From NCBI RefSeq assembly GCF_017355405.1, contig NZ_CP061177.1, positions 3,408,501 through 3,472,500 of the forward strand: a DNA stretch of 64,000 bases, given 5' to 3'. Position numbers and translations under genes: made by a program. The stretch comes from Roseomonas haemaphysalidis (lineage in GTDB: Bacteria; Pseudomonadota; Alphaproteobacteria; Acetobacterales; Acetobacteraceae). Shown in pieces: positions 50,642-60,064 of the stretch. Under the pieces are notes generated by a model. The model did not search any database and was not told where the DNA came from. It saw nothing but the letters and a program-made list of their open reading frames with translations. Numbering within the stretch: the first letter of the stretch is position 1; each line of letters starts with the position of its first letter.

Positions 50642-51714
50642 CACGCGGGCTTCCGCGCCAGCAGGCGGGACAGGCCCGGCCGCAGCATGTTGCCCAGCGC
50701 GCCGGCGAAGAGGATCACCAGCCCCTGGATCAGCACGACGATCTCGGAGGGTACGTCCGGCACCTCGAAGGCCATCTCGGCACCGCCCTGGGTCAGCGCG
50801 CCGAACAGCAGCGCCGCCAGCAGCACGCCGCCCGGGTGGTTGCGCCCCATCAGCGCCACCGCGATGCCGGTGAAGCCATAGCCGCCGGTGAAGCCCAGCA
50901 GCAGCTTGTGCTGCGCGCCCAGCAACTCGTTGACCGCCACGCCGCCCGCCAGCGCGCCGGACAGCGCCATGACCAGCACCGTCATCCGTCCCTGGTCGAT
51001 GCCGGCGTAGCGCGCGACCTCGGCGCTTTCGCCCATCACCCGCAGCGCGTAACCCCAGGGGGTGCGCCAGATCAGCAGCCACACCGCCCCCGCCGCCAGC
51101 AGCGCCAGCGGCAGCGCCAGGTTGACCGGCGCCGAGCTGGGGAAGCCGAAGCCCGCCAGCCCGGGCAGCGTCGCGGCCTGCGCGAAGCGCCGCGTCTCCG
51201 GCGCTGGCGAGCCGGGGGCGATCAGCACGTTGACGATCAGGTAGACCATCAAGGAGGCGGCGATGAAGTTGAACATGATGGTGGTGATGACGATGTGGCT
51301 GCCGCGCTTCGCCTGCAGCCAGCCCGGCACCGCACCCCAGGCGGCGCCGAAGGCGGCCCCGCCCAGGATGGCCAGCGGCACCAGCAACGGCCCCGGCAGG
51401 GCATCGAGATACAGCGCCACCAGCGCGACGCCGAGCCCGGCCAGGTAGGCCTGCCCCTCGGCGCCGATGTTGAACAGCCCGCCCTGGAAGGCGACGGCGA
51501 CCGCGAGGCCCGTGAAGGCCATGTTGGTGGCGTAGTACAGCGTGTAGCCGATGGCATCCGCCGACCCCAGGCTGCCCACCGCCAGCGCCCACAACGCGGC
51601 ACGCGGGTCGGAGCCGGTGGCCAGCACGATCAGCGCCGTCAGGCCCAGCGCCAGCAGCAGGTTGACCAGCGGCAGCAGGATCAGGTCGGCCCAGCGGGGC
51701 AAGGCGGCGTTCAC
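50641..51714 (-). CDS. Nucleoside-type ABC transporter permease (first subunit, NupP/YufP-like)
   Basis: This 357-residue permease starts MNAALPRWADLILLPLVNLL and has roughly eight to ten transmembrane segments. It shows the family motifs FQGGLFNIGAEGQAYLAGLG, SHIVITTIMFNFIAASLMVY, GESAEVARYAGI and GFTGIAVALMGRNHPGG. The N-terminal helix pair before the conserved NIGAEGQ region is what makes this subunit longer than its partner. It is encoded between the ATPase (4-base overlap) and the second permease. Confidence 0.92.
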   Translation of the reverse strand: MNAALPRWADLILLPLVNLLLALGLTALIVLATGSDPRAALWALAVGSLGSADAIGYTLYYATNMAFTGLAVAVAFQGGLFNIGAEGQAYLAGLGVALVALYLDALPGPLLVPLAILGGAAFGAAWGAVPGWLQAKRGSHIVITTIMFNFIAASLMVYLIVNVLIAPGSPAPETRRFAQAATLPGLAGFGFPSSAPVNLALPLALLAAGAVWLLIWRTPWGYALRVMGESAEVARYAGIDQGRMTVLVMALSGALAGGVAVNELLGAQHKLLLGFTGGYGFTGIAVALMGRNHPGGVLLAALLFGALTQGGAEMAFEVPDVPSEIVVLIQGLVILFAGALGNMLRPGLSRLLARKPA

Positions 51715-53243
51715 GCCGCGACGCCCGCCATCAGCAGGCCGAGGCGCTGCTCGTTCGCCTCGGCGGCGGTCAGCTCGCCCATGATCCGTCCATCGAACAT
51801 CACCAGAATGCGGTCGGCCAAGGCCAGGATTTCCTCCAGTTCCACCGACACCACCAGCACCGCCTTGCCCGCCGCGCGGCAGGCCAGCAACCGCTGGTGG
51901 ATGGCGTCGATGCCGCCGATATCCACGCCGCGCGTCGGCTGCCCCACCAGCAGCACGGCGGGGTCGCGCTCGATCTCGCGCGCCATGATCAGCTTTTGCT
52001 GATTGCCGCCGGAAAACAGCGCGGAGCGCAGCGCGGGGTCGCCCGGCCGCACATCGTGCTCGCGCATCAGCCGAGCGCCATGCGCCATGATCCTGTCGCG
52101 CGACAACAGGCCCAGCCCGTCGCGATAGGCCGGGTCGTCCTGGTAGCCAAGGATCGCGGTGTCCGCCGCGCGGGCGGCGCGCAGCAGGCCGGAGCGCAGC
52201 CGGTCCTCCGGCACATGGCCCAGCTTCTGGCGGCGCAGGGCCGCCGCGTTGAAGTCCCGCCCGGGGAAGACCGTGCGGCCGTTCAGCCGGATCTCGCCCC
52301 CCGCGGGGGTGCGCATGCCGGCCAGCGCCTCCAGCAGCTCACCTTGCCCGTTGCCCGCGACGCCGGCGATGCCCAGCACCTCGCCGCCGCGCAGCGCCAG
52401 ATCCACGTCCTTGACCCGCTCCACCCCCTGCGCGTCGCGCACGGAAAGGCCGCGCGCTTCCAGCAGCGTCTCACCGAGATGCGACGCCGGGCGGGCGGCG
52501 GGGGCGGCCAGCCGGCGGCCGATCATCAGCTCGCCCAGCTCGGCGGCGGTGGTCGCGGCGGTGTCCCGGTGCGCCACCATCTGGCCCGCGCGCATCACCG
52601 AGACGCGGTCGGTGATGGCCATGATCTCGCGCAGCTTGTGGGTGATCAGCAGCACGGTGCGGCCCTGGTCGCGCAGCGCCCGCAGCACGCGGAACAGGTC
52701 GTCCGCTTCCTGCGGCGTCAGCACGCCGGTCGGCTCGTCCAGGATCAGCACCTCGGCGCCGCGATACAGCGCCTTCAGGATTTCCACGCGCTGCTGCGCG
52801 CCGACCGGCAGGTCCTCGATGCGTGCGTCAGGGTCGACGCTGAGCCCGTAGGTCTCGCCCAGGCGCTTGAGTTCGGCCCGTGCCCTGGCGGCACCCGGCG
52901 CCAGCCGCGCGCCGCCCTCGGCGCCCAGCATGACATTTTCCAGCACGGAAAACCGCTCCACCAGCATGAAGTGCTGGTGCACCATCTCGATGCCGTGGCG
53001 GATGGCGTCGCGGCTGTCGCGGATGCTGGCGACCTGCCCGTTCACCCGGATGGTCCCCGCATCGGCCGTGTAGAAGCCGTGCAGGATGGCCATCAGCGTG
53101 GACTTGCCGGCGCCGTTCTCGCCGATGATGCCGTGGATGTGGCCGCGGCGGACCACGAGGTCCACCGCGCGGTTGGCATGGACGGCGCCGAAGCGCTTGT
53201 CGATGCCTTCCAGCTCGATCGCCGGCGGCGCCGGGTCGCTCAT
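51711..53243 (-). CDS. BMP-associated nucleoside ABC transporter ATP-binding protein (two ATPase domains)
   Basis: This 510-residue ATPase has two RbsA-like domains. Domain 1 has a full Walker A (GENGAGKSTLMAIL), Walker B (VLILDEPTGVLTPQEAD) and LPVGAQQRVEILKAL. Domain 2 has the degenerate Walker A typical of this class (GVAGNGQGELLEALAG), the signature FSGGNQQKLIMAREI and VLLVGQPTRGVDIGGI, where the usual catalytic Glu of Walker B is a Gln. Such asymmetry is normal in NupO/RbsA proteins. It drives the two permeases that follow and is coupled to the binding-protein gene before it. Confidence 0.93.
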   Translation of the reverse strand: MSDPAPPAIELEGIDKRFGAVHANRAVDLVVRRGHIHGIIGENGAGKSTLMAILHGFYTADAGTIRVNGQVASIRDSRDAIRHGIEMVHQHFMLVERFSVLENVMLGAEGGARLAPGAARARAELKRLGETYGLSVDPDARIEDLPVGAQQRVEILKALYRGAEVLILDEPTGVLTPQEADDLFRVLRALRDQGRTVLLITHKLREIMAITDRVSVMRAGQMVAHRDTAATTAAELGELMIGRRLAAPAARPASHLGETLLEARGLSVRDAQGVERVKDVDLALRGGEVLGIAGVAGNGQGELLEALAGMRTPAGGEIRLNGRTVFPGRDFNAAALRRQKLGHVPEDRLRSGLLRAARAADTAILGYQDDPAYRDGLGLLSRDRIMAHGARLMREHDVRPGDPALRSALFSGGNQQKLIMAREIERDPAVLLVGQPTRGVDIGGIDAIHQRLLACRAAGKAVLVVSVELEEILALADRILVMFDGRIMGELTAAEANEQRLGLLMAGVAA

Positions 53244-54241
53244 CAGTTGGGGCAGGAATTGTTGCTCATGTAGTCGTGCACCGAAACGCGGCCGGCGACG
53301 ATCTCGGCCTTGGCGGCATCGATCCGCGCGCGCATCTCCGGCGTCACCAGCCCCGCGTTGTTGCTGTCGAAGGCCAGGCCCACGCCGTCCTCTGCAAGCC
53401 CCAGCACCTGCGTGCCCGGCTTCCAGCTGCCGTCGCGCGCCGCCGCGAGCGTGGTGCGGGTCGCGACGTCGAGCTGCTTGACCATGCTGGTCAACACATG
53501 GCCCGGGTGCAGCATGTTCTGGTTGCTGTCCACGCCGATGCCGAACTTGCCGGCATCCGACGCCGCCTGCAGCACGCCGTTGCCGGTGGCGCCCGCCGCG
53601 TGGAACACCACGTCCGCCCCGCGCTCGATCTGCGATCGGGTCAGCTCCGCGCCGCGCACCGGGTCGTTCCAGGCGCTGGGGGTGGAGCCTGTCATGTTCT
53701 GCAGCACCTCGATGCGCGGGTTCGCCGCGCGGGCACCCTGCACGTAGCCGCAGGCGAACTTGCGGATCAGCGGCACGTCCATGCCGCCCACGAAGCCGAT
53801 CTTGCCGGTCGCGCTCTTCAACGCCGCCAGCATGCCGGCGAGGTAGCTGCCCTGCTCCTCGCGGAACACGATGGACTGCACGTTGGGCGCATCCACCACG
53901 GAATCGATGATCACGAAGCGGACCTGCGGGAACTCGGCCGCCACCGCCTTCACGGCGCTGACTTGGTTGAAGCCCACCGCGATGATGGGCGACTGGCCGC
54001 GGCGGGCGAAGTTGCGCAGCGCCTGCTCGCGCTGCGTGTCGTTCTGCGGCTCGAACTCGCGCACCGCCACGCCGGTCTCGCGCGTGAAGGCCTCGCCGCC
54101 GTTGTGCACGCCCTCGTTGAAGGACTTGTCGAACTTGCCGCCCATGTCGAAGACGATGGCGGGGTTGATCTCGGCGGCCTGCGCCGTGCCGATGGCCAGC
54201 AGCGCGCAGGCGGCGGTGGCCAGAACTCGTCTCTTGATCAT
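53243..54241 (-). CDS. BMP-family (PnrA-like) periplasmic nucleoside-binding protein
   Basis: This 332-residue BMP-family binding protein starts at ATG 54241 (MIKRRVLATAACALLAIG), with a Sec signal cleaved near AQAAEI. It has no lipobox cysteine, fitting a soluble periplasmic protein. Core motifs are AIVFDMGGKFDKSFNEGVH, PIIAVGFNQVSAVKAVA, VFREEQGSYLAGMLAALKS, GKIGFVGGMDVPLIRKF and GADVVFHAAGATGNGV. PnrA-type members bind purine nucleosides through the Phe/Asp positions of the first motif. It lies between the cpdB-like gene and the importer genes, so it most likely captures the nucleosides released by the phosphodiesterase/nucleotidase. Confidence 0.93.
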   Translation of the reverse strand: MIKRRVLATAACALLAIGTAQAAEINPAIVFDMGGKFDKSFNEGVHNGGEAFTRETGVAVREFEPQNDTQREQALRNFARRGQSPIIAVGFNQVSAVKAVAAEFPQVRFVIIDSVVDAPNVQSIVFREEQGSYLAGMLAALKSATGKIGFVGGMDVPLIRKFACGYVQGARAANPRIEVLQNMTGSTPSAWNDPVRGAELTRSQIERGADVVFHAAGATGNGVLQAASDAGKFGIGVDSNQNMLHPGHVLTSMVKQLDVATRTTLAAARDGSWKPGTQVLGLAEDGVGLAFDSNNAGLVTPEMRARIDAAKAEIVAGRVSVHDYMSNNSCPN

Positions 54242-54260
54242 GGGGGCGCGTCCTCTGCTG

Positions 54261-56207
54261 TCAGCCGGCATGGCCGAGCCGGTATTTGGTGAAGCCCTCG
54301 GGCGTGTGGCCCATCTCGGTGGCCGCCAGCCCGGCGGGGCGGAAGGCGCCGGCGCCCGGGCCGGTGACGTAGCTGACCACGGCGCCGGCCGGCCAGGGGG
54401 CCAGCGACCAGTTGCCGTCGGCGGCGGGGTCGATCACCTTCTGCTCGACGATGTAGCGCACAACCACGTCGCGGTTCAGGTCCGGCGCCTCGATGACGAT
54501 GGTCTTGCCGTCGGCACCGGGGAAGTTGCCGCCGCCGCCGGCGCGGTAGTTGTTGGTGGCGACCAGGAATTCCTGCGCCTCCCCCACCGGCTGGCCCTTG
54601 TAGGACAGGCCGACGATGCGGTGCGCGTCCGGCGCCACCACCTTGCCGTCGTTGTCGTAGCGCTGCGCCTGGGTGACGTCGATGCGGTAGGTCACGCCGT
54701 CGATCACGTCGAAATTGTAGGAGGGAAAGCGCGTGTCGATCAGCGGCTGTTCGGCGGTGCTGGCCGGGTCGATGCGGTTGAATAGCCCGGCCGAGCGTTC
54801 CAGCCATTCGCGCAGCTGCGCGCCCGTCACCTTCACCACCCGCAGCGTGTTGGGGTACAGGTAGATGTCCGCCACGTCCTTGATGGCGATGGGCCCGGGC
54901 TTGACGTCCGTGAAATAGTCCGGCCCGCCGCGCCCGCCGGCCTTGAAGGGCGCGGCCGCCGACAGCAGCGGCAGGTCGCCGAGGCCCGCGGTCTTCGCCA
55001 GTTGCGCCACGTACCAGGTCTGCGCGTTGGAGACGATCTGCACCGAGGGATCGTCCGCCACCAGCGCCCAGTAGCTGTTGATCGAGCCACGCGTCTCGCC
55101 CACCGGCTGGCGCACATAGGCCAGCGTCGCCTCGTGCTCCGTGCGGGCCGCGGCCAGCACGCCGGCGGCGGCCTCCACCTTCGGCACGATCTTGCGGTCG
55201 GCGGTGCGCTCGTAGATCGGCCGCGCCTCGACGGCGAAGTTGGCCACCTTCCAGCCCTCGGCATGCTTTTCCAGCGACAGGTCGATGACGCCGAGGTGGC
55301 TGCCCCAGAAGCCCGCCATCACCGCCGGCACGCCGTGCAGCGTGCCGCGCTTGGCATCGACCCCGGCGATGTTGGCGAAGTCGCTCCCGGGGAACACCAG
55401 GTGCTGGTGGCCGGTCAGGATGGCGTCGATGCCCGGCACCTCTGCCAGAAAGAGCGCGGCGTTCTCCACCCCCGCCTTGGCGTCGCCGCCGGCGATGCCG
55501 GAATGGCACAGCGCCACCACCACGTCGGACTGCGCGCGCAGCTCCGGCAGGTACTTCCGTGCCGCCTCGACGATGTCGGTGGTGGTCAGCTTGCCGGACA
55601 GGTTCGCCTGGTCCCATTGCACGATCTGCGGCGGCACGAAGCCGATGACGCCGATCCGCAGGCTGTGCTTCGCCCCGGCCTCATCCACCATCTCGCGGGT
55701 GAAGACGCGGGTGGGTGCTACCAGCGGCGTGCCGTCGGCCTTCACCGCATTGGCGCAGACGCTCGGAAAATTCTGCCCGGCGAGCGACACGCCGAGGTAA
55801 TCCAGCCCATAGTTGAATTCGTGGTTGCCCAGCGTGCCGCACAGGTAGTCCAGCCCGTTCATGGCGGCGACGATGGGATGCATCTGCCCCGGCTTCAGCC
55901 CGTGCGAATAGGCCATGTAGTCGCCCAGCGGGCTGCCCTGGATGACGTCGCCATTGTCGAACAGCAGGGTGTTGGGCGCCTCGGCCCGGGCGGCGGCGAT
56001 CAGCGACGCGGTCTTGGCCAGCCCCACCGTGTCGTCCGTGCGGTCGCGGTAGTAGTCGTAAGGGTAGACGTTGACGTGCAGGTCGGTGGTCTCAAGCAGC
56101 CGCAGGCGCAGCCGGGGCGCGGCCGGCTGCGCCCGGAGGGCGGCGGGCGCGGCCAGCGGCAGGGCGGCACCCGCCATCAGCAGGGCGCGGCGGGAAAGAA
56201 ACGTCAT
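54261..56207 (-). CDS. cpdB: Bifunctional 2',3'-cyclic-nucleotide phosphodiesterase / 3'-nucleotidase
   Basis: This 648-residue CpdB-type enzyme hydrolyses 2',3'-cyclic nucleotides and 3'-nucleotides from RNA breakdown. It carries a Tat-like signal (FLSRRALLMAGAALPLA), so it is periplasmic. The metallophosphatase domain shows LETTDLHVNVYPYDYYRD, LFDNGDVIQGSPLGDY, GTLGNHEFNYGLDYLG and a GHQH motif (ILTGHQHLVFPG). The C-terminal 5'-nucleotidase domain (from about 370) includes NTLRVVKVTGAQLREWLERS and ATNNYRAGGGGNFPG. It is the first gene of the salvage operon and supplies nucleosides to the BMP importer. Confidence 0.93.
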   Translation of the reverse strand: MTFLSRRALLMAGAALPLAAPAALRAQPAAPRLRLRLLETTDLHVNVYPYDYYRDRTDDTVGLAKTASLIAAARAEAPNTLLFDNGDVIQGSPLGDYMAYSHGLKPGQMHPIVAAMNGLDYLCGTLGNHEFNYGLDYLGVSLAGQNFPSVCANAVKADGTPLVAPTRVFTREMVDEAGAKHSLRIGVIGFVPPQIVQWDQANLSGKLTTTDIVEAARKYLPELRAQSDVVVALCHSGIAGGDAKAGVENAALFLAEVPGIDAILTGHQHLVFPGSDFANIAGVDAKRGTLHGVPAVMAGFWGSHLGVIDLSLEKHAEGWKVANFAVEARPIYERTADRKIVPKVEAAAGVLAAARTEHEATLAYVRQPVGETRGSINSYWALVADDPSVQIVSNAQTWYVAQLAKTAGLGDLPLLSAAAPFKAGGRGGPDYFTDVKPGPIAIKDVADIYLYPNTLRVVKVTGAQLREWLERSAGLFNRIDPASTAEQPLIDTRFPSYNFDVIDGVTYRIDVTQAQRYDNDGKVVAPDAHRIVGLSYKGQPVGEAQEFLVATNNYRAGGGGNFPGADGKTIVIEAPDLNRDVVVRYIVEQKVIDPAADGNWSLAPWPAGAVVSYVTGPGAGAFRPAGLAATEMGHTPEGFTKYRLGHAG

Positions 56208-56236
56208 GGCGATGCGGCCCGGGGCAGTGACGGCAT

Positions 56237-56265
56237 ATTGTCCGCGCCACGGGCGTATCGATCAA
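56237..56265 (-). promoter_or_regulatory. Candidate promoter of the nucleotide salvage operon
   Basis: On the minus strand TTGATC (56265-56260) and GACAAT (56242-56237) are 17 bases apart, each 4 of 6 to consensus, about 30 bases before the cpdB start. It suggests the salvage genes can be expressed apart from the MFS gene upstream. Confidence 0.42.
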
Positions 56266-56275
56266 CCGCGAAGAA

Positions 56276-57580
56276 TCACTCCGCCGGCACCGCCGCCGGG
56301 CCGGCCGGGGCGGCGCGGCTGTCCAGGGTTTCCGGCATGGCCAGCAGGTACACCACGAAGCCCGCCGCCGCGATGCTGCCCAGAACCAGGAAGGCCAGGC
56401 TGTAGCCGCCCGAGACGATGATCACGCCGGCCAGCGTGGTGCTGACCGCCGCCCCCACCCCCTGCATGGTGGCGATGGCGCCCTGCGACACGTTGAACCG
56501 CCCGGTGCCGCGCGTCAGGTCCGCCACCACCACCGGGAACAGCGCGCCGAAGATGCCGGCGCCGACGCCGTCGAGGCATTGCACCGCCACCAGCGCGTAG
56601 GGGTTGTCCGTCAGGCTGAACAGCAGCCCGCGCAGCGCCAGCACGCCGAAAGCCGCCAGGAAGATCGGCTTGCGCCCCCACTGGTCCGCCTTGCGGCCGA
56701 CCACGATGGCCACCGGCACCATCACCAGCTGCGCCGCCACGATGCAGATGGCGATCAGCGAGGTGGCGTAGTCCTTGCCCACCACCCGCGTCAGCAACTG
56801 CCCGACGGTGGGCAGCATCGCGGCATTGGACAGGTGAAAGGCCGCCATCAGCCCCGCGAAGATCATCAGCGGTCGCGACCTCAGCAGCGCGCCGAGGCCC
56901 GATGGCTGTTCGTCGTCCGCCTTGTTCTCGGGCGTCTTGTCGGCGGCCAGGCCGCGCGCCACGTCGTCGTCGATCGCCTTGGCCGGCACGGCCAGCATGG
57001 CGCCGATGCTGAGCACCGCCAGCACCGCCATGATCCAGAACACGACGATCGGCCCGAACAGCGTGGCGGTGCCGGCGGCGATGGCGGCCGAGGTGGCGTT
57101 GCCCGCGTGGTTGAAGGCCTCGTTGCGGCCGATGCGGCGGGAAAACGCCTTGGGCCCCACCACGCCCAGCGTGATGGCCGCCAGCGCCGGCGGAAAGATG
57201 GCGCCGGCGATGCCCGCCAGCGACTGCGTTGCCGCCACGGCATAGAAGTTCTCGATGAAGGGCAGCATCAGGCAGGTCAGCGTGACCGCCAGGGCCCCGG
57301 CGATGACGATGGCCCGCTTGTGGCGCGACCGGTCGATCAGCGCGCCGGCCGGCGTCTGCGCCAGCAGCCCGGCGATGCCGGCGATGGTCATCACCAGCCC
57401 GGTGGTGGCCTCGTTCCAGCCATGCTCCGGGCCCCGCACCGCGATCAGGTAGATGGCCAGGTAAGGCCCCAGCCCGTCGCGCACGTCGGCGAGAAAGAAG
57501 TTCAGCCCGTCCAGGCCAAGCAAGGCACGACGCGAAGGGGTGCGCGCGGCGGCGGCATCCCCGGGTTGGCTGGCGGCCAT
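56276..57580 (-). CDS. MFS transporter
   Basis: This 434-residue major facilitator has about twelve transmembrane helices in two halves and a charged cytoplasmic loop in the middle (about 200-235, rich in Asp/Lys). The conserved loop 2-3 motif reads GALIDRSRHKR, and GRKADQWGRKPIF is its counterpart in the second half. The group is drug/metabolite-like; the substrate is unknown. ATG 57580 (MAASQPGD) is preferred over an earlier GTG at 57604. It lies 68 bases upstream of the cpdB gene on the same strand, so it could be the first gene of that operon or a separate unit. Confidence 0.88.
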   Translation of the reverse strand: MAASQPGDAAAARTPSRRALLGLDGLNFFLADVRDGLGPYLAIYLIAVRGPEHGWNEATTGLVMTIAGIAGLLAQTPAGALIDRSRHKRAIVIAGALAVTLTCLMLPFIENFYAVAATQSLAGIAGAIFPPALAAITLGVVGPKAFSRRIGRNEAFNHAGNATSAAIAAGTATLFGPIVVFWIMAVLAVLSIGAMLAVPAKAIDDDVARGLAADKTPENKADDEQPSGLGALLRSRPLMIFAGLMAAFHLSNAAMLPTVGQLLTRVVGKDYATSLIAICIVAAQLVMVPVAIVVGRKADQWGRKPIFLAAFGVLALRGLLFSLTDNPYALVAVQCLDGVGAGIFGALFPVVVADLTRGTGRFNVSQGAIATMQGVGAAVSTTLAGVIIVSGGYSLAFLVLGSIAAAGFVVYLLAMPETLDSRAAPAGPAAVPAE

Positions 57581-57671
57581 GTGGGCGGTTCCAGATGAGG
57601 GCACCGCTCCGAACGGGGCTGCCCTGCGCCGGTTGCAGCCTTGGGCAGCGGGAATGCAAGCTGTCCGGGGT

Positions 57672-60047
57672 TTAATCCGCGGCGGGCAACAAAGCCTCGT
57701 CGCACAGCATCAGCCGGGCGGTCGCGGCCGGCAGCGGCGCGCCGCACAGGCCGCCCTGGTATTCATGGCAGCCGCTGGCCCACAGCAGGCGGCGCTGCTC
57801 CGGCTTTTCCACGCCGTCGGCCGCCACCGGCACCGCCATGCCATCCCCCAGCGCCACCACGGCGCGCATCACCGCCTGGGTGGCGGCGTCCTGCGGCAGG
57901 TCGCGCACCACGCTGGGGTCCACCCGGACACGGTCAAAGCGAAAGGCCCGCAGCGAGGCGAGCGAGCCATAGCCGGCGCCGAACCCCTCCATCGCCAGGC
58001 GCACGCCCAGCGCCCGCAGCGCGCGCAGCACCGCCTGCGCCGCGTGGTCCTGATGCAGCAGCAGGCTCTCATGCACCGCGAGCTCCAGCCGGGCCGGCTC
58101 CAGTCCGCTGTCCGCCAGAACCGCCGCCACCAGCGCCACGAAGCCGGGCTGCCGCACCTGCCGGGCGGTGATGCCCAGGCCGACGCGCAGCGGCCGCGGC
58201 CAGCCGGCGGCCTCCGCGCAGGCCGCGCGCAACGCCCATTCCCCGGCCGCCAGCATGGCACCGCCGCTGTCCTCGGCCCCGGCGACCTCGCGCAGCGGCA
58301 GCTCGCCATGGCCGGGCCGGTGCCAATGCGGCAGCGCCTCGAAGCCCACCAGCGCGTCGTCCGCCACGCGGCGCCGCGGCTGCCAGCGCAGCGCCAGCTC
58401 CCCGCGCGCCGCCGCCCCGGCCAGCTGGTGCTCCAGCGTTTGCCGGTCGCGGATGCCGTCCTCCATGGCGGGCTCGAACCGCGCCACACCGTTCCGCCCC
58501 GCCTGCTTGACGCTGTACAGCGCCACGTCCGCGCGGCGCAGCAGCGCCTCGCCATCCAGGCCATCCTGCGGGCAGCGCACCAGCCCGATGGAAGCCGACA
58601 GGTCGCCCACCTGCCCGTCGCCCAGGTCGTAGGGCTCGGACAACAGGCCGGCCAGCCGCTCGCCCAGCGCCATCGCCCCGCCGGCACCGCCCGACTGCAG
58701 CACCACGAACTCGTCGCCGCCCAGCCGGGCCACCATGTCCTGCTGCCGCGTGCCGGCGCGCAGCCGGCGCGCAGCCTCGCGCAGCACGCAGTCGCCGGCG
58801 GCATGGCCGTGCGTGTCGTTCACCGCCTTGAAGCGATCCAGGTCCAGGCACATCAGCGCGAAGCCGGCGCCGCCGCGGCGCGCCGCCTCCAGCTCCGCCG
58901 CCAGCCGCTGCTGCAGCAGCGCGCGGTCCGGCAGGCCGGTCAGCGGGTCGTGCCGCGCGTTCAGCAGCATGGCATCCTCGGCCGCCCGCCGCTGCCGCAG
59001 GTCACGCATCACGATGCTGCTGCCGCCCGCCCCGTGGCGACGGATCAGCACCTCCACGGGCACGCCGCTGGCCAGCGTCGCCACCGCCTGGGCGCCGGCC
59101 GCCATGCCCGGCAGCCAGTCGCCAAAGGCCCGGTCCTGGAACAGCGTGCCCAGCGGCAGCCCGCGCAGCGCGGCGCGGGGCCGGCCCAGCAGCGTGCCCA
59201 GCACGGCGTTGGCATCGGTCAGCCGGCCCTGGGCGTCGCACAGCGCGATGGCCTCGAACGCCGCCCCCGCGAAGCGGCGCAGCGCGGTGTTCCGCACCAT
59301 CAGGCGGGCCCGGATGCGCAGAGCGGCATACAGCACCGCCAGCACGCCGCCGAGCAACGCCACGGACACGCCGGCCACCAGCGCCGCCAGCCACAGGCGC
59401 GACTGCTGCGCATCCGGCAGGGTCGCCGCCCAGTCGGGCAACAGCGTCGCGGAGGCCATGCCGGTCAGGTGCAGCGTGCCGATCGCCACGGCCAGCAGCA
59501 GCGACGCCAGGGTCACCGCCGGGGTCCGCCGCCGCCCGGCCCTGCCGCGCGCCCCGCCCAGCACCACGAAGGACAGCGCCGTCAGCCCGATGGCGGACAG
59601 GCAGGCGGCCAGCACCAGCGCGGGCTGGTAGATGAGCTGCCCGGGCAGCTGCAGCGCCGCCATGCCCAGGTAATGCATGGCGGCGAAGCCCGCGCCCACC
59701 ACCGCGCCGCCCAGCGCCCGCCGCGCCGCCGAGCGGGCCGCCACCTGCAGCCGCAGCCCCGCCGCCGCCGTGCCGCAGGACACCACGGCGCAGCCCAGCG
59801 TCACCCCCGGGGCGAAGCCGACGGGCACGGAGGTCTCATAAGCCAGCATGGCCAGGAAATGCGCGGACCAGACCCCGAGGCCGAGCGACGCCACGGCCAG
59901 CCAGAAGCAAGCGCGGCGCAGCCCGAGCATCCGCGCCGGGCCGGCCAGAATGGCGCTGGCGAAGCCCGACAGCAGGCACACCAGAATGGCGGCGGCCGCC
60001 ACGCGAAGGTCAAGCTGTCCCTGCAGGCATCCGGTCACCAGGCTCAT
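57672..60047 (-). CDS. MHYT-PAS-GGDEF-EAL signalling protein with degenerate EAL domain
   Basis: This 791-residue inner-membrane protein has seven transmembrane helices forming an MHYT sensor (motif copies SAHF 61-64, AMHY 123-126, TLHL 191-194), thought to bind a metal and sense O2, CO or NO. A PAS-like domain (about 255-345) follows. The GGDEF domain is intact (RLGGDEF, 441-447) with an RxxD inhibitory site (R434-D437), so c-di-GMP synthesis is likely. In the EAL domain E570-A-L stays, but NLS becomes GIT (625-627), DDFG becomes EGFG (687-690) and AEGVE becomes ADGVE. Phosphodiesterase activity is therefore unlikely. GAAGGA precedes the ATG. Confidence 0.88.
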   Translation of the reverse strand: MSLVTGCLQGQLDLRVAAAAILVCLLSGFASAILAGPARMLGLRRACFWLAVASLGLGVWSAHFLAMLAYETSVPVGFAPGVTLGCAVVSCGTAAAGLRLQVAARSAARRALGGAVVGAGFAAMHYLGMAALQLPGQLIYQPALVLAACLSAIGLTALSFVVLGGARGRAGRRRTPAVTLASLLLAVAIGTLHLTGMASATLLPDWAATLPDAQQSRLWLAALVAGVSVALLGGVLAVLYAALRIRARLMVRNTALRRFAGAAFEAIALCDAQGRLTDANAVLGTLLGRPRAALRGLPLGTLFQDRAFGDWLPGMAAGAQAVATLASGVPVEVLIRRHGAGGSSIVMRDLRQRRAAEDAMLLNARHDPLTGLPDRALLQQRLAAELEAARRGGAGFALMCLDLDRFKAVNDTHGHAAGDCVLREAARRLRAGTRQQDMVARLGGDEFVVLQSGGAGGAMALGERLAGLLSEPYDLGDGQVGDLSASIGLVRCPQDGLDGEALLRRADVALYSVKQAGRNGVARFEPAMEDGIRDRQTLEHQLAGAAARGELALRWQPRRRVADDALVGFEALPHWHRPGHGELPLREVAGAEDSGGAMLAAGEWALRAACAEAAGWPRPLRVGLGITARQVRQPGFVALVAAVLADSGLEPARLELAVHESLLLHQDHAAQAVLRALRALGVRLAMEGFGAGYGSLASLRAFRFDRVRVDPSVVRDLPQDAATQAVMRAVVALGDGMAVPVAADGVEKPEQRRLLWASGCHEYQGGLCGAPLPAATARLMLCDEALLPAAD

Positions 60048-60064
60048 GCGGAATCCTTCGCGCC

